Origin: Paenibacillus urinalis
GTDB taxonomy: Bacteria > Bacillota > Bacilli > Paenibacillales > Paenibacillaceae
DNA length: 64,000 nucleotides
Assembly: GCF_028747985.1 (NCBI RefSeq)
Contig: NZ_CP118108.1
Coordinates: 2,237,501 to 2,301,500 of the forward strand
Direction: 5' to 3'
This document shows positions 33,437 through 42,635 of this stretch, piece by piece. Position 1 is the stretch's first letter, and every line of letters begins with the position of its first letter. Under the pieces are notes generated by a model. The model searched no databases. It worked only from the letters and a program-made list of their open reading frames with translations, and was not told the origin of the DNA. The position numbers were made by a program, and so were the translations under genes.

Positions 33437-34201
33437 ATGTTAGTTGCTGAGCGTTATGCGGCGATCACTCGGCTTGTTAATGATCGAGGGAGTATTCGAG
33501 TATCTGAGCTGAGCAGCTTATGCCAAGTAACAGAGGAGACGATTCGGCGGGATTTGGATCGGCTTGAAAAAGAGGGGAAGCTGAGACGTTCACATGGCGG
33601 CGCTGTACGTATAAAGCATATCGATGAACATATCGAAACACCGTACAGTGAACGCGAAGTCACTCGTATGGGGGAGAAACGGCGCATTGCGCTTGAAGCG
33701 CTGAAATTTATAGAGCCTCATGAACGGATTCTCCTTGATGCCAGTACGACCGCCTGGTACACAGCCCGGAGCTTACCGAATATCCCGCTTACGGTCCTCA
33801 CGAATTCCATTCGGGTGGTGACTGAATTGTCCAGCAAAAAGCATATTGAAGTTATTGCTGCTGGCGGTCAGCTTCTGCCTGAATCGATGTCCTTTGTAGG
33901 ACCGCTGGCAGAGCGCTCTCTGGAAACCTATCACGTGGATAAGCTTTTTTTATCCTGCCAAGGTGTTCATCTAGAGAGAGGCATCAGTGAAATGAATGAA
34001 CTTCAGGCTAGAGTGAAGCAGAGAATGATTGGAATGTCAGATCAAGTATTCTTACTTGCAGATTCCAGCAAATTCGGTGTCCAGGCGCTTACTCATGTCT
34101 CCGGGCTTGATCGAGTACAGCAGATCATTACAAGTCATGATTTGCCAGAAGAGATTTCTAGAACACTTGTAGAGCGTTCAATACATGTCACCCTAGTTTA
34201 G
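33437..34201 (+). CDS. rhaR: DeoR-family rhamnose operon regulator
   Basis: ATG 33437 follows GGGAGGAAG; 254 residues. N-terminal DeoR helix-turn-helix (VSELSSLCQVTEETIRRDLD, GKLRRSHGGAV) and a sugar-phosphate sensor domain (LLDASTTAWYTAR, VLTNSIRVVTELS, LLADSSKFGVQ). It sits inside the rhamnose operon between rhaB and lutA, so it is the obvious regulator, probably sensing rhamnulose 1-phosphate. The symbol is by context. The position implies feedback within its own transcript. Confidence 0.85.
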   Translation: MLVAERYAAITRLVNDRGSIRVSELSSLCQVTEETIRRDLDRLEKEGKLRRSHGGAVRIKHIDEHIETPYSEREVTRMGEKRRIALEALKFIEPHERILLDASTTAWYTARSLPNIPLTVLTNSIRVVTELSSKKHIEVIAAGGQLLPESMSFVGPLAERSLETYHVDKLFLSCQGVHLERGISEMNELQARVKQRMIGMSDQVFLLADSSKFGVQALTHVSGLDRVQQIITSHDLPEEISRTLVERSIHVTLV

Positions 34202-34229
34202 TCTTGAGTAGATAAGAGGTGTATTCCAA

Positions 34230-34958
34230 ATGAAGGTCTCTTTATTTATTACGTGCCTCAGCGATGCGATCTATCCGAGGGTAGGAGAAGCAATGGTACG
34301 CATACTGGCCCGATACGGTATCAAGCTGGATTTTCCCAAAGTCCAGACCTGCTGTGGCCAGCCTGCTTATAACAGCGGATATTTCGATGAGGCCAGAGCG
34401 GCAGCAAGAACGATACTGGATGCTTTTGAGGATAGCGACTTTGTGGTATCTCCATCCGGTTCTTGTACTTATATGGTTCATCATTATTCAAATTTGTTCC
34501 AAGATGAGCCGCTAATGCTGGAAAAAGCAAAAAGGCTGGAAGCGAAAACCTATGAGTTCACACAGTTTCTCGTCCATGTGATGGGGATCAAGGATATAGG
34601 AGCTGTTTTCCCACACAAGGTGACCTATCACCCCTCTTGCCACGGCAGCCGGCTGCTTGGAGTAAAGAGTGAACCGATGGATCTGCTTCAGGAAGTGAGA
34701 GGCATTGATTTTGTGCCCTTGCCTTTTGCCGAGGACTGCTGCGGTTTCGGAGGCACTTTCGCGGTGAAAATGCCGGACATTTCCGGCGCAATGGTTACAG
34801 AGAAGGCGGAGCATGTCGTTGAGACAGAGGCTGAGGTGCTTGTCGGACTGGATATGGCTTGTCTAATGAACATTGCAGGTCAGCTGCGTTATCGAAACAA
34901 ACCGGTACGAGTCATGCATTTAGCTGAGCTGTTGTATGAGGGGGTGAAATCGTCATGA
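34230..34958 (+). CDS. lutA: L-lactate utilisation protein LutA (CCG-domain Fe-S protein)
   Basis: ATG 34230 follows AAGAGGTG; 242 residues. Two CCG domains: TCCGQPAYNSGYFDEAR and EDCCGFGGTFAVKMPDISGA, plus YHPSCHGSRLLG, the cysteine-rich motifs of heterodisulfide-reductase-like subunits. With LutB and LutC it oxidises L-lactate to pyruvate and feeds electrons to the membrane. The stop overlaps the lutB start by four bases. Confidence 0.95.
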   Translation: MKVSLFITCLSDAIYPRVGEAMVRILARYGIKLDFPKVQTCCGQPAYNSGYFDEARAAARTILDAFEDSDFVVSPSGSCTYMVHHYSNLFQDEPLMLEKAKRLEAKTYEFTQFLVHVMGIKDIGAVFPHKVTYHPSCHGSRLLGVKSEPMDLLQEVRGIDFVPLPFAEDCCGFGGTFAVKMPDISGAMVTEKAEHVVETEAEVLVGLDMACLMNIAGQLRYRNKPVRVMHLAELLYEGVKSS

Positions 34959-36475
34959 TTAGTCCGGGTTCAGCAGGTCCCAAGATTCAGGTGAAGGAGC
35001 GTGCCGGTCTTGCGCTCAATGATGAGTTCCTGCGTAAAGCTGTCAAATTTACGACAGAGCGTCTCCGGGGCGGGAAGAAGCTGGCCTCCGAGGAGCATGG
35101 GCGATGGGAAGAATGGCGTGAGCAGGGGAGGCAGATCCGGCTGCATACGATCGCCCATTTGGATTATTACTTGAATCTATTCGTGGAGAATGCCCGTGCG
35201 AACGGGGTTCATGTTCATTTTGCCGACACGGGAGAAGAAGCCGTCCGTATTGCGCTGCAAATTGCAGAGCACCGTGGTGCCAAGTCCGTCGTCAAGTCCA
35301 AATCCATGGTGTCGGAGGAGCTCCATCTTAATCATGCCCTGGAACAGGCAGGAATCGAAGCGATTGAGACCGATCTAGGTGAATACATTATTCAGCTGGC
35401 CGGTGAGATGCCTTCGCACATCGTAATTCCCGCGATTCACAAGAACAGATATCAGATTGCCGAGCTGTTGTCCGAAGTTGCAGGAGAAACACTTCCTCCG
35501 GATACGACGGTGCTTGCCGGTTTTGTTCGAAAAATATTGCGGGAGCGCTTCCTTGATGCAGATATCGGCATGACAGGCTGCAATTTTGCAATCGCCGAGA
35601 CCGGTTCCATGGTGCTGTTCGAGAATGAAGGTAATGCCCGAATGGTCAGCACGCTGCCGAAGACCCAGATTACGCTGATGGGAATGGAGCGAATTATCCC
35701 ATCATGGACGGATCTGGAGGTCATGGCCACATTACTTCCCAGATCAGCGACGGGGCAGCGGATTACAATGTATATGTCCGGTATTACAGGACCGAAGCGG
35801 AATGCAGATGCAGACGGTCCAGAGCAAATGCATATCATTATTGTGGATAATGGACGTTCGCTTCAGCTTGGTGATCCCGAATTTCAGGAGCTCCTCAACT
35901 GTATCCGCTGCGGTGCATGTCTGAATGCATGTCCTGTATACCGGCACATCGGCGGGCATGCTTATGGAAGTACATACAGTGGACCGATTGGTGCGGTGCT
36001 CACCCCTGCACTGAACAAGAATGTGGCTGAATGGGATGACATCGCCAATGCATCAAGTCTATGTGGTGCCTGTTATGAGGCTTGTCCGGTCAAAATTCCT
36101 CTGCATGATATGCTGGTATCGCTGCGACGACGCAAAGTAGAGGGCGGACACGGCAACAAGGTCGAAACCGCAGGGATGAAGGCATATGCAGCCGTTGTAT
36201 CCAAATCGAGCCGGTTCGGCGCGGCGATCAAGACGGGACAAATCGGGCAGAAGCTGGTAGTTAAGAATGGAGAAATTACATTAAAAGCAGGACCGCTAAA
36301 AGGCTGGAATTCCTATCGTGTGACACCGTCCTTGGCTAAGAACAGTTTCAGGCAATCCTGGGAACGGATCGAGTCCGAGATCGAGCATGAAGCAGCTGAG
36401 ATGGAGCCGACTCTTGTAGCAAGACTGCAGGCGATTCTTGATGCCAGACAGGAAAAGGGAGGTCGTAAAGGATGA
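34955..36475 (+). CDS. lutB: L-lactate utilisation protein LutB (LUD + ferredoxin domains)
   Basis: ATG 34955 overlaps the lutA stop (ATGA); 506 residues, somewhat longer than the B. subtilis protein. LUD domain at about 60-300 (KSKSMVSEELHLNHALE, GCNFAIAETGSMVLFENEGN) and two 4Fe-4S clusters with Cys316/319/322/326 (CIRCGACLNACPVYRHIGG) and Cys370/373/377 (CGACYEACPVK). It is the electron-carrying subunit of the lactate oxidation complex. Coupled by overlap to both neighbours. Confidence 0.96.
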   Translation: MISPGSAGPKIQVKERAGLALNDEFLRKAVKFTTERLRGGKKLASEEHGRWEEWREQGRQIRLHTIAHLDYYLNLFVENARANGVHVHFADTGEEAVRIALQIAEHRGAKSVVKSKSMVSEELHLNHALEQAGIEAIETDLGEYIIQLAGEMPSHIVIPAIHKNRYQIAELLSEVAGETLPPDTTVLAGFVRKILRERFLDADIGMTGCNFAIAETGSMVLFENEGNARMVSTLPKTQITLMGMERIIPSWTDLEVMATLLPRSATGQRITMYMSGITGPKRNADADGPEQMHIIIVDNGRSLQLGDPEFQELLNCIRCGACLNACPVYRHIGGHAYGSTYSGPIGAVLTPALNKNVAEWDDIANASSLCGACYEACPVKIPLHDMLVSLRRRKVEGGHGNKVETAGMKAYAAVVSKSSRFGAAIKTGQIGQKLVVKNGEITLKAGPLKGWNSYRVTPSLAKNSFRQSWERIESEIEHEAAEMEPTLVARLQAILDARQEKGGRKG

Positions 36476-37194
36476 GCACGGATGAGTCCTGGCTGCGAGA
36501 GCTTACAGAGCAGTCCATGAAGAAGCAAGAGCGCTTCATGAACAATATCGCTTCCCGTCTGAAGCGACCGAGACAAACGACGACGCCTGTTCAGCCATTT
36601 CGCGGCGCACCGGACTTCTGGTATGAGATGGAGTGGGATGAGCAGGAACGCATGGAGAAATTCACTAGTCATTTCGAGAGTGTAGGCGGACATGTTATCC
36701 AGGTGACGAGCTACGTGGAAGCCGGACAATTTATTGCTGACAAAGCCGAGGAGCTTGGAGCCAAGCGTGTCATTACACAGGGACAAGCGGAGCTGAGCGG
36801 CTTGGGTTTGGACGAGAGGCTGCCTGCCTTAGATATCTCGACCTGGAATTCAGAGGATAACGTGAACTGGAAGGCCGCAGCGGCAGAAGCGGATTTCGGG
36901 GTTGTCATTGCCGATGGAGCGGCTGCTTACACCGGATCCATTCTCGTGAAATCTGCCAGTGACAAAGGCCGATCCGTGAGCCTTCTGCCCACGGTCTGTT
37001 TCATTATTATCCCTGTGGAGCGTCTGAAGACAAGACTTGGTGAGCTGCTCGCCCCGCTGGATGAGCTGGGACGGGAGCAGCTGCCGGCAGGTGTACATTT
37101 TATTTCTGGACCAAGCCGATCCTCCGATATCGAGAATGAACTGACCATCGGTGTTCATGGACCGGGAATCGTTTATGCGATCCTGATGAGATAA
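36472..37194 (+). CDS. lutC: L-lactate utilisation protein LutC (LUD domain)
   Basis: ATG 36472 overlaps the lutB stop; RBS GGGAGGTCG. 240 residues with the LUD fold: a basic helical N-terminus, VITQGQAELSGLGLD, and EADFGVVIADGAAAYTGSIL followed by VSLLPTVCFIII, and HFISGPSRSSDIENELTIGV with the HGPG turn. Third component of the lactate oxidation complex. It ends the rhamnose-lactate gene string. Confidence 0.95.
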   Translation: MSTDESWLRELTEQSMKKQERFMNNIASRLKRPRQTTTPVQPFRGAPDFWYEMEWDEQERMEKFTSHFESVGGHVIQVTSYVEAGQFIADKAEELGAKRVITQGQAELSGLGLDERLPALDISTWNSEDNVNWKAAAAEADFGVVIADGAAAYTGSILVKSASDKGRSVSLLPTVCFIIIPVERLKTRLGELLAPLDELGREQLPAGVHFISGPSRSSDIENELTIGVHGPGIVYAILMR

Positions 37195-37230
37195 GGAACG
37201 AAGGAGCTCATGTAAGCTCATAAGACAAAG

Positions 37231-37264
37231 CCTGTTCAATGCTCTAGTCATTGACAGGTTTTTT
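37231..37264 (+). terminator. Terminator of the rha-lut operon
   Basis: CCTGTTCAATG (37231-37241) pairs with CATTGACAGG (37249-37258), followed by six T residues. Confidence 0.88.
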
Positions 37265-37468
37265 AGTTCTGTCTGGCGCAAGATATTCTTCGAACTAAGC
37301 TTCTTAATGTAAATACAAGATGAATAATTAGACTTAGTCAAATATGACCTTATACCTGTTGTAACCCTGTTGAAGAGCGTGATAGGGTAGCTATAAGCAT
37401 GGAACTTATCATCAGGAGCAAAAATTTTTTGAAAAAGGGAGGATGGGTTTCGCTTTTTTTTACACTAA

Positions 37469-37495
37469 ATTGACCGTTTAACCAGAATGGTCAAT
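37469..37495 (+). promoter_or_regulatory. Inverted repeat ATTGACC-N13-GGTCAAT before the P450 gene
   Basis: Perfect seven-base arms at 37469-37475 and 37489-37495 lie 81 bases before the start codon. TGACC/GGTCA arms are common in TetR-family operators, and CYP102 genes are usually controlled by a TetR repressor (BM3R1, FatR); none is encoded nearby. A weak TTGAAG-N16-TATAAG promoter at 37370-37397 precedes it. The 382-base gap 37195-37576 holds only these and the lutC terminator. Confidence 0.4.
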
Positions 37496-37576
37496 CGGTT
37501 TCAGAGCTCGAAGAATGTGACTAGTGTCTACTTAGCAAGGCTAAAAAGAAAACGTATATACTTGGAGGGAATGTGG

Positions 37577-40500
37577 ATGTCTGTGTCTGTAAAAATACCT
37601 CAGCCCAAAACTTACGGTCCGCTGGGGAATCTGCCTCTGCTAGATGTGCATGCTCCAGTGCAGTCTCTCGTCAAAATTGCTTATGAGCAAGGTCCGATTT
37701 TTCAAATACAATATCCGGGCCGCAAAGAAATTTATATCTCGGGTCATGAATATGTCAAGGACGCTTGTGATGAGAAGCGGTTTGACAAGAAGATCTGGGC
37801 CCCGCTCCGAAATGTGCGCCCATTTGCCGGCGATGGCTTATTTACGAGTGCTACAGATGAGCCGAACTGGAAGAAGGCTCACAATATTTTGCTATCGAGC
37901 TTCAGTCAGCGCGCCATGCAGGGCTACCATAGCAAAATGCTGGATATTGCCGTACAGCTGATTCAAAAATGGGCACGACTCAATCCCGATGAAACGGTTG
38001 ATATCCCCGCAGACATGACCAGGCTGACCCTGGATACGATTGGATTATGTGGTTTTGACTATCGATTCAACAGCTTCTACCGTGAGGATCATCATCCCTT
38101 CATTGATCGTATGGTAAGAGCTCTGGATGAAGGAATGAGTCAGCTCCACCGATTGGGTATTCAGGATCTGTTCATGGTACAGAAGAAGAAGCAATTTAAT
38201 GAAGATATACAGGGCATGTTTGAGCTGGTTGATAATCTGATCGGGGAACGCAAGGCACACGGAGGTAATGCAGGGGATCTATTGTCTCATATGCTGGAGG
38301 GAATCGACCCAGAGACTGGTGAATCGCTGGATCTGGAGAATATCCGGTATCAAATGATCACGTTCTTGATCGCTGGACATGAAACAACAAGCGGACTGCT
38401 GTCCTTCGCCATTTATTATTTACTGAAGCATCCTGATAAGCTGAAGAAGGCACGGGAAGAAGTGGATCGCATATTCAAGGATTCCCTTCCAACCTACAAT
38501 CAGGTTCGCGATTTAAAATATATTCGTATGGTGCTTAACGAAGCACTGAGATTATGGCCGACAGCCCCCGCCTTCTCATTATATGCCAAGGAAGATACGG
38601 AAATTGGCGGAAAATATCCGATGAAAAAAGGGGACAGTGTAACGGTGCTCATTCCCAAATTGCATCGTGACGAGCGTGTATGGGGAGTGGATGTCGATAA
38701 ATTCATCCCAGAGCGTTTTGAGGATCCAAGCAAGGTGCCTCATGATGCCTATAAGCCTTTTGGAAATGGTCAAAGGGCCTGCATAGGACAGCAGTTTGCC
38801 ATGCAGGAAGCTACCTTGGTGCTCGGCATGGTGCTGAAGCACTTTGATCTGTTTGATTACGCGGATTATCAATTGAAGGTGAAAGAAACCTTGACGCTGA
38901 AACCAGAGGATTTCAGGGTCAAACTTCGCAGCCGTGGCATGAACTATATCATGATGGGATCTGGATCTTCTCCTGCAGATCAAGCAGACAGAGTGAGCAA
39001 GCCGGCAGAAGCGAGCCACGTACCGACTCATAACACACCGATGCTAGTACTATACGGTTCAAATCTCGGTACAGCCGAAGGGATTGCAAGAGAGGTCGCG
39101 GATACAGCTAAATATCAAGGGTTTGATGTAAATATAGCAACTCTTGATGAATACACATCTCGTCTTCCGACGGAAGGAATTGTGTTTATTGTAACGGCAT
39201 CGTACAATGGTCAGCCTCCATCGAACGCTAAGCATTTTGTAGACTGGCTGGAGCAGGCACCGGCTTCCGAATTTCAGGGAGTTAGCTATATCGTGTTCGG
39301 GTGCGGCGACCATAACTGGGCTAGCACTTATCAGCGCGTACCGAGGTTCATTGATGAAACGCTGCATGCAAAAGGGGCCATCCGCTTATTAGATCGGGGT
39401 GAGAGCGATGCAAGCGGTGATTTTGAACGGGAAGTGGATGACTTTACGGAATCGCTATGGCCCGATCTAATGCAGAAGCTGCAGATCACGGTCGAAGAAT
39501 CCATGACGAAGAGAAGGAGCAGTCTATCTATTTCAAATGTAGACGGTGTGGCTGCTGTACCGCTTGCGGAGACCTATCAGGCTTATCCGGCAATGATTAC
39601 AGGAAGCAGGAACTTGCAGCATCAAGACAGTGGGAGAATAACCCAGCATATCGAGATCGAGCTGCCGGAAGGGATAACCTATCAGGAAGGTGATCATCTG
39701 GGGGTACTGGCACAAAATTCAGAGCAGCAGGTAAGCAGGGTACTGAAACGGTTTGGATTAACGGGCTCAAGTCATCTTGTTCTTCATGCCGAAGGACGCA
39801 GCAGTGCTCACCTTCCGGTAGGATCGACGGTAAGGCTTGATGATCTGCTCACACATAGTGTCGAGCTTCAGGCACCTGCCACGAGAGCACAGCTTAGAGA
39901 GCTTGCTTCGCACACGGTGTGTCCGCCTCATGCCAAGGAGCTCTATGCTCTTCTGGAGGATGACATGTATCAGAATGAAATAAGGGCCAAGCGAATAACC
40001 ATGCTTGATCTGCTCGAGAAGTACGAGGCATGCGAGCTTCCCTTTGAGAGATTTCTTGAGCTGCTGCCTGCGCTTGTGCCGCGATATTATTCCATATCCA
40101 GCTCTCCAAAGCTTCGACCACATACGGCAAGCATCACTGTAAGTGTGGTCCGCGGACCGGCATGGAACGGCAGAACAGAATACAGGGGAGTTGCGTCAAA
40201 TTACTTGGCAGAGCTTGAGCCTGGCGCGAATATATCTGTGTTTGTACAAACTCCTGAATCTGGATTCCAGCTGCCTGACTCACCAGAGACTCCGATCATC
40301 ATGATCGGACCAGGAACCGGGGTTGCTCCTTTCCGTGGCTTTATTCAGGCAAGAGATGTATGGAACAAACAAGGGATGAAGCTGGGAGAGGCCCATTTGT
40401 ATTTTGGCTGCCGTAATCCCGAACACGACTTTCTCTATCAGGAAGAATTCATTTCGGCACAGGAGGAGGGGCTTGTTACACTGCATACGGCTTTTTCCCG

Positions 40501-40750
40501 GGTGGAAGGCCAGGACAAATGCTATGTTCAACATCTGATTCGACAAGATGCCGATCATTTGCTTAAATTGATAGAGAATGGTGCCAAAATATTCATTTGT
40601 GGAGATGGCGTGCGGATGGCGCCTGATGTGGAGAAGACACTTATCTCCAGTTATCAGCGTCATACGCAGTCCAGTGAAGAGCAAGCCGTATCGTGGCTGC
40701 AAGGGCTGGAATCCAGCGGCAGGTATGTAAAGGATGTTTGGGCAGGGTAA
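37577..40750 (+). CDS. CYP102-type bifunctional cytochrome P450 / NADPH-P450 reductase
   Basis: ATG 37577 is six bases from GGAGGGA (37564-37570); 1057 residues, the BM3 length. Heme domain (1-465): I-helix AGHETTSG at 266-273, ExxR in NEALRLWP, heme ligand Cys402 in [16 protein letters not shown]. Residues equivalent to BM3 R47, Y51 and F87 are kept (R49, Y53, F89), suggesting long-chain fatty acid hydroxylation. FMN domain from about 500 ([17 protein letters not shown]), then FAD (RYYSISSSP) and NADPH domains ([20 protein letters not shown]). Self-sufficient soluble monooxygenase of the CypD/CypB type. Confidence 0.96.
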   Translation: MSVSVKIPQPKTYGPLGNLPLLDVHAPVQSLVKIAYEQGPIFQIQYPGRKEIYISGHEYVKDACDEKRFDKKIWAPLRNVRPFAGDGLFTSATDEPNWKKAHNILLSSFSQRAMQGYHSKMLDIAVQLIQKWARLNPDETVDIPADMTRLTLDTIGLCGFDYRFNSFYREDHHPFIDRMVRALDEGMSQLHRLGIQDLFMVQKKKQFNEDIQGMFELVDNLIGERKAHGGNAGDLLSHMLEGIDPETGESLDLENIRYQMITFLIAGHETTSGLLSFAIYYLLKHPDKLKKAREEVDRIFKDSLPTYNQVRDLKYIRMVLNEALRLWPTAPAFSLYAKEDTEIGGKYPMKKGDSVTVLIPKLHRDERVWGVDVDKFIPERFEDPSKVPHDAYKPFGNGQRACIGQQFAMQEATLVLGMVLKHFDLFDYADYQLKVKETLTLKPEDFRVKLRSRGMNYIMMGSGSSPADQADRVSKPAEASHVPTHNTPMLVLYGSNLGTAEGIAREVADTAKYQGFDVNIATLDEYTSRLPTEGIVFIVTASYNGQPPSNAKHFVDWLEQAPASEFQGVSYIVFGCGDHNWASTYQRVPRFIDETLHAKGAIRLLDRGESDASGDFEREVDDFTESLWPDLMQKLQITVEESMTKRRSSLSISNVDGVAAVPLAETYQAYPAMITGSRNLQHQDSGRITQHIEIELPEGITYQEGDHLGVLAQNSEQQVSRVLKRFGLTGSSHLVLHAEGRSSAHLPVGSTVRLDDLLTHSVELQAPATRAQLRELASHTVCPPHAKELYALLEDDMYQNEIRAKRITMLDLLEKYEACELPFERFLELLPALVPRYYSISSSPKLRPHTASITVSVVRGPAWNGRTEYRGVASNYLAELEPGANISVFVQTPESGFQLPDSPETPIIMIGPGTGVAPFRGFIQARDVWNKQGMKLGEAHLYFGCRNPEHDFLYQEEFISAQEEGLVTLHTAFSRVEGQDKCYVQHLIRQDADHLLKLIENGAKIFICGDGVRMAPDVEKTLISSYQRHTQSSEEQAVSWLQGLESSGRYVKDVWAG

Positions 40751-40772
40751 AAGGTTAAGGATGCCCGCTCTG

Positions 40773-40831
40773 AAAGGCTTGTCTGTGACGCAGCAGAAGT
40801 GCTTGCTGCCGCAGGCAAGCCTTTTATTTTT
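40773..40831 (+). terminator. Terminator after the P450 gene
   Basis: AAAGGCTTG (40773-40781) pairs with CAAGCCTTT (40815-40823), with an inner GCAGCA/TGCTGC stem; T-rich sequence follows. Confidence 0.8.
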
Positions 40832-40895
40832 GAGATGATGTTGGTAGAATTGGGTAGTGTTAAGTACATATTTGATTGAAGGAGGAGTTATATAT

Positions 40896-41873
40896 ATGAA
40901 AATGATGCCATTGCGTCACAAAGGGATTGATGCTAGTCAGCTGGTGCTCGGTTCCATGTCCATGGGTGGTGGGTGGAACACGAATCCGATCACGCAGGAA
41001 CATGTGCTTGAAGCAGAGAGAGCCGTTGATGCTGCGCGTGAAGCAGGGATTAATATGTTCGATCATGCGGACATTTACACTTTCGGCAAAGCGGAAGAAA
41101 CGTTTGGCAAGCTCCTGCAGGCACAGCCCTCTCTCAGGGAAGAGATCATTATACAATCCAAATGCGGCATAAGACTTCAAGACGGTGATCTTCCTGGAAG
41201 ATATGACTTCTCCAAAGAACATATTTTAAATTCGGTAGATGGCATATTGAGCCGTTTGGGTACGGAATATATTGATATTTTGCTATTACATCGTCCAGAT
41301 CCGCTTATGGAGCCGGAAGAAATTGCGGAAGCCTTAACGTTGCTCAAATCTGCTGGCAAGGTTCGTCACTTTGGAGTTTCCAATATGAATGTGGGTCAAA
41401 TTGAATTCTTGCAGCGTTCACTTCCGTATCCGATTATCGTAAACCAACTGCAGATGAGCTTGTCTCACCTTCATTTTGTTGATGAGGTGGTCTTTGTCAA
41501 TCAAGCGGCTGGAACGAAGGTGAACTTTGGGGCAGGACTGCTGGAGTTCAGTCAGATGCAGGACATTCAGCTTCAAGCCTGGAGTCCACTGTCGCAAGGA
41601 ATCTTCACAGGGAAGGACGTTTCGGATCAGCCGGAGCATATTCAGGCGGCAGCGAAGCTCGTTCAGGATATGGCAGAAGAGAAGGACACCACTCGTGAAG
41701 CGATCGTACTCGGCTGGCTGATGAGACATCCGGCGATGATTCAGCCGGTCATTGGAACGATCAATCCTGAGCGGATTAAAGCGACGGGGGACGCTGTTCG
41801 TCAAGGCCAGCTCATGACACGGGATGAATGGTACAAGCTGTATGTTACAGCGAGAGGACCTAGACTGCCGTAA
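40896..41873 (+). CDS. Aldo/keto reductase
   Basis: ATG 40896 is nine bases after GAAGGAGGAG; 325 residues, (beta/alpha)8 barrel of the AKR superfamily, YdhF-like. FDHADIYTFGKAEETFGKLL holds the catalytic Asp and Tyr, IIQSKCGIRL the Lys, DILLLHRPDPLMEPEEIAEA the catalytic His, and HFGVSNMN the usual strand. MIQPVIGTINPERIKATGDA is the NADPH-binding tail. It reduces aldehydes or ketones of unknown identity. It stands alone. Confidence 0.93.
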   Translation: MKMMPLRHKGIDASQLVLGSMSMGGGWNTNPITQEHVLEAERAVDAAREAGINMFDHADIYTFGKAEETFGKLLQAQPSLREEIIIQSKCGIRLQDGDLPGRYDFSKEHILNSVDGILSRLGTEYIDILLLHRPDPLMEPEEIAEALTLLKSAGKVRHFGVSNMNVGQIEFLQRSLPYPIIVNQLQMSLSHLHFVDEVVFVNQAAGTKVNFGAGLLEFSQMQDIQLQAWSPLSQGIFTGKDVSDQPEHIQAAAKLVQDMAEEKDTTREAIVLGWLMRHPAMIQPVIGTINPERIKATGDAVRQGQLMTRDEWYKLYVTARGPRLP

Positions 41874-41950
41874 AGAATGAGCTTCATCAGGTCAGCGACG
41901 CTGCTATCAAATCGGCATAAGCAGATGTAGTCGCTGCAAGGGAGAGTGGA

Positions 41951-42406
41951 GTGCACTTGGTATCCAATATAAGTCTGGTTCTATTTCTAATCCTCTCATT
42001 GGCTGCCTTGATTATTAGCATTCAGCAGCGGCGAAGAGCGGGAAAAGTAAGATTTAGCGGACTAGGTAAAGAAAATACACTGCTGCTGGTCCTGATCTAT
42101 GTACTCGGCGGTATTTACTTGATAACGAGTGAAGGATGGCTAAAATACGTTATTTTCTTACTCTCGTTTGTTGTCTATTATTTGGTCAGTCAGTTTTATG
42201 TCGGGGAGAACGGTGTTAAGTTTGGCATCCATTTTATTCCTTATGATAAGGTGACAGGATTCAGACCCTATGACGGATCAAATGATGTGACATTATATAT
42301 TGAAGGTAAATCCAAAGGGATCTATCTCAAGCCCAAAATTGAATACCGCAGCAGTATGATCCAATCGGTGCTGGAAATGAACGGTGTTTCTGAGCAGCAA
42401 AGGTGA
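41951..42406 (+). CDS. Two-helix membrane protein of unknown function
   Basis: GTG 41951 after GGAGAGTGGA; 151 residues. Hydrophobic helices at about 6-24 (SLVLFLILSLAALIISIQ) and 43-79 (two short spans), followed by a beta-rich tail with VSQFYVGENGVKFGIHFIPY and SNDVTLYIEGKSKGIYLKPK. The topology matches the tandem pair at 14038-15033: membrane anchor plus a PH-like tail. No function can be named. Confidence 0.65.
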   Translation: MHLVSNISLVLFLILSLAALIISIQQRRRAGKVRFSGLGKENTLLLVLIYVLGGIYLITSEGWLKYVIFLLSFVVYYLVSQFYVGENGVKFGIHFIPYDKVTGFRPYDGSNDVTLYIEGKSKGIYLKPKIEYRSSMIQSVLEMNGVSEQQR

Positions 42407-42418
42407 TATCTCTTCTGT

Positions 42419-42462
42419 AACACAGACAAAGAAGCTGTCCGTAGTGACAGCTTCTTTGTGTT
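42419..42462 (+). terminator. Stem-loop after the small membrane protein gene
   Basis: AACACAGACAAAGAAGCTGTC (42419-42439, shown in part as a long arm) is complementary to 42446-42462 with a two-base bulge. No strong T-run follows on the plus strand, so termination may be inefficient. Confidence 0.6.
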
Positions 42463-42522
42463 GAATTTATGGTCACTACATCCGAAATCATGTGTAATCT
42501 ACACCTATAAAACATTCTTATA

Positions 42523-42569
42523 TGACGTATTATATATTGACCATTCCTCATTCGTGACGTAATATATTG
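42523..42569 (+). promoter_or_regulatory. ppdK promoter overlapped by two CcpN-box-like direct repeats
   Basis: TGACGTATTATATATTG (42523-42539) and TGACGTAATATATTGG (42554-42569) are direct repeats 31 bases apart, about three helical turns. A promoter TTGACC (42537-42542)-N17-TAATAT (42560-42565) lies between and over them. With the preceding bases, the first repeat (TATGACGTATT) fits the CcpN box TRTGHYATAYW, as I recall it, with one mismatch. ccpN is the next gene, so repression of gluconeogenic ppdK on sugars is a reasonable inference. Confidence 0.6.
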
Positions 42570-42635
42570 GCTAAGTTAGATTTGAAAAAAATGGAAAATA
42601 TGCATTTGAAAAACAATGAGATGAGGAGAGATCGG

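Noticed and set aside
37487..37576. N-terminal extension of the P450
   Set aside because: The extra 30 codons cross the palindrome and promoter-like region and have no ribosome binding site; ATG 37577 gives the normal BM3 start.
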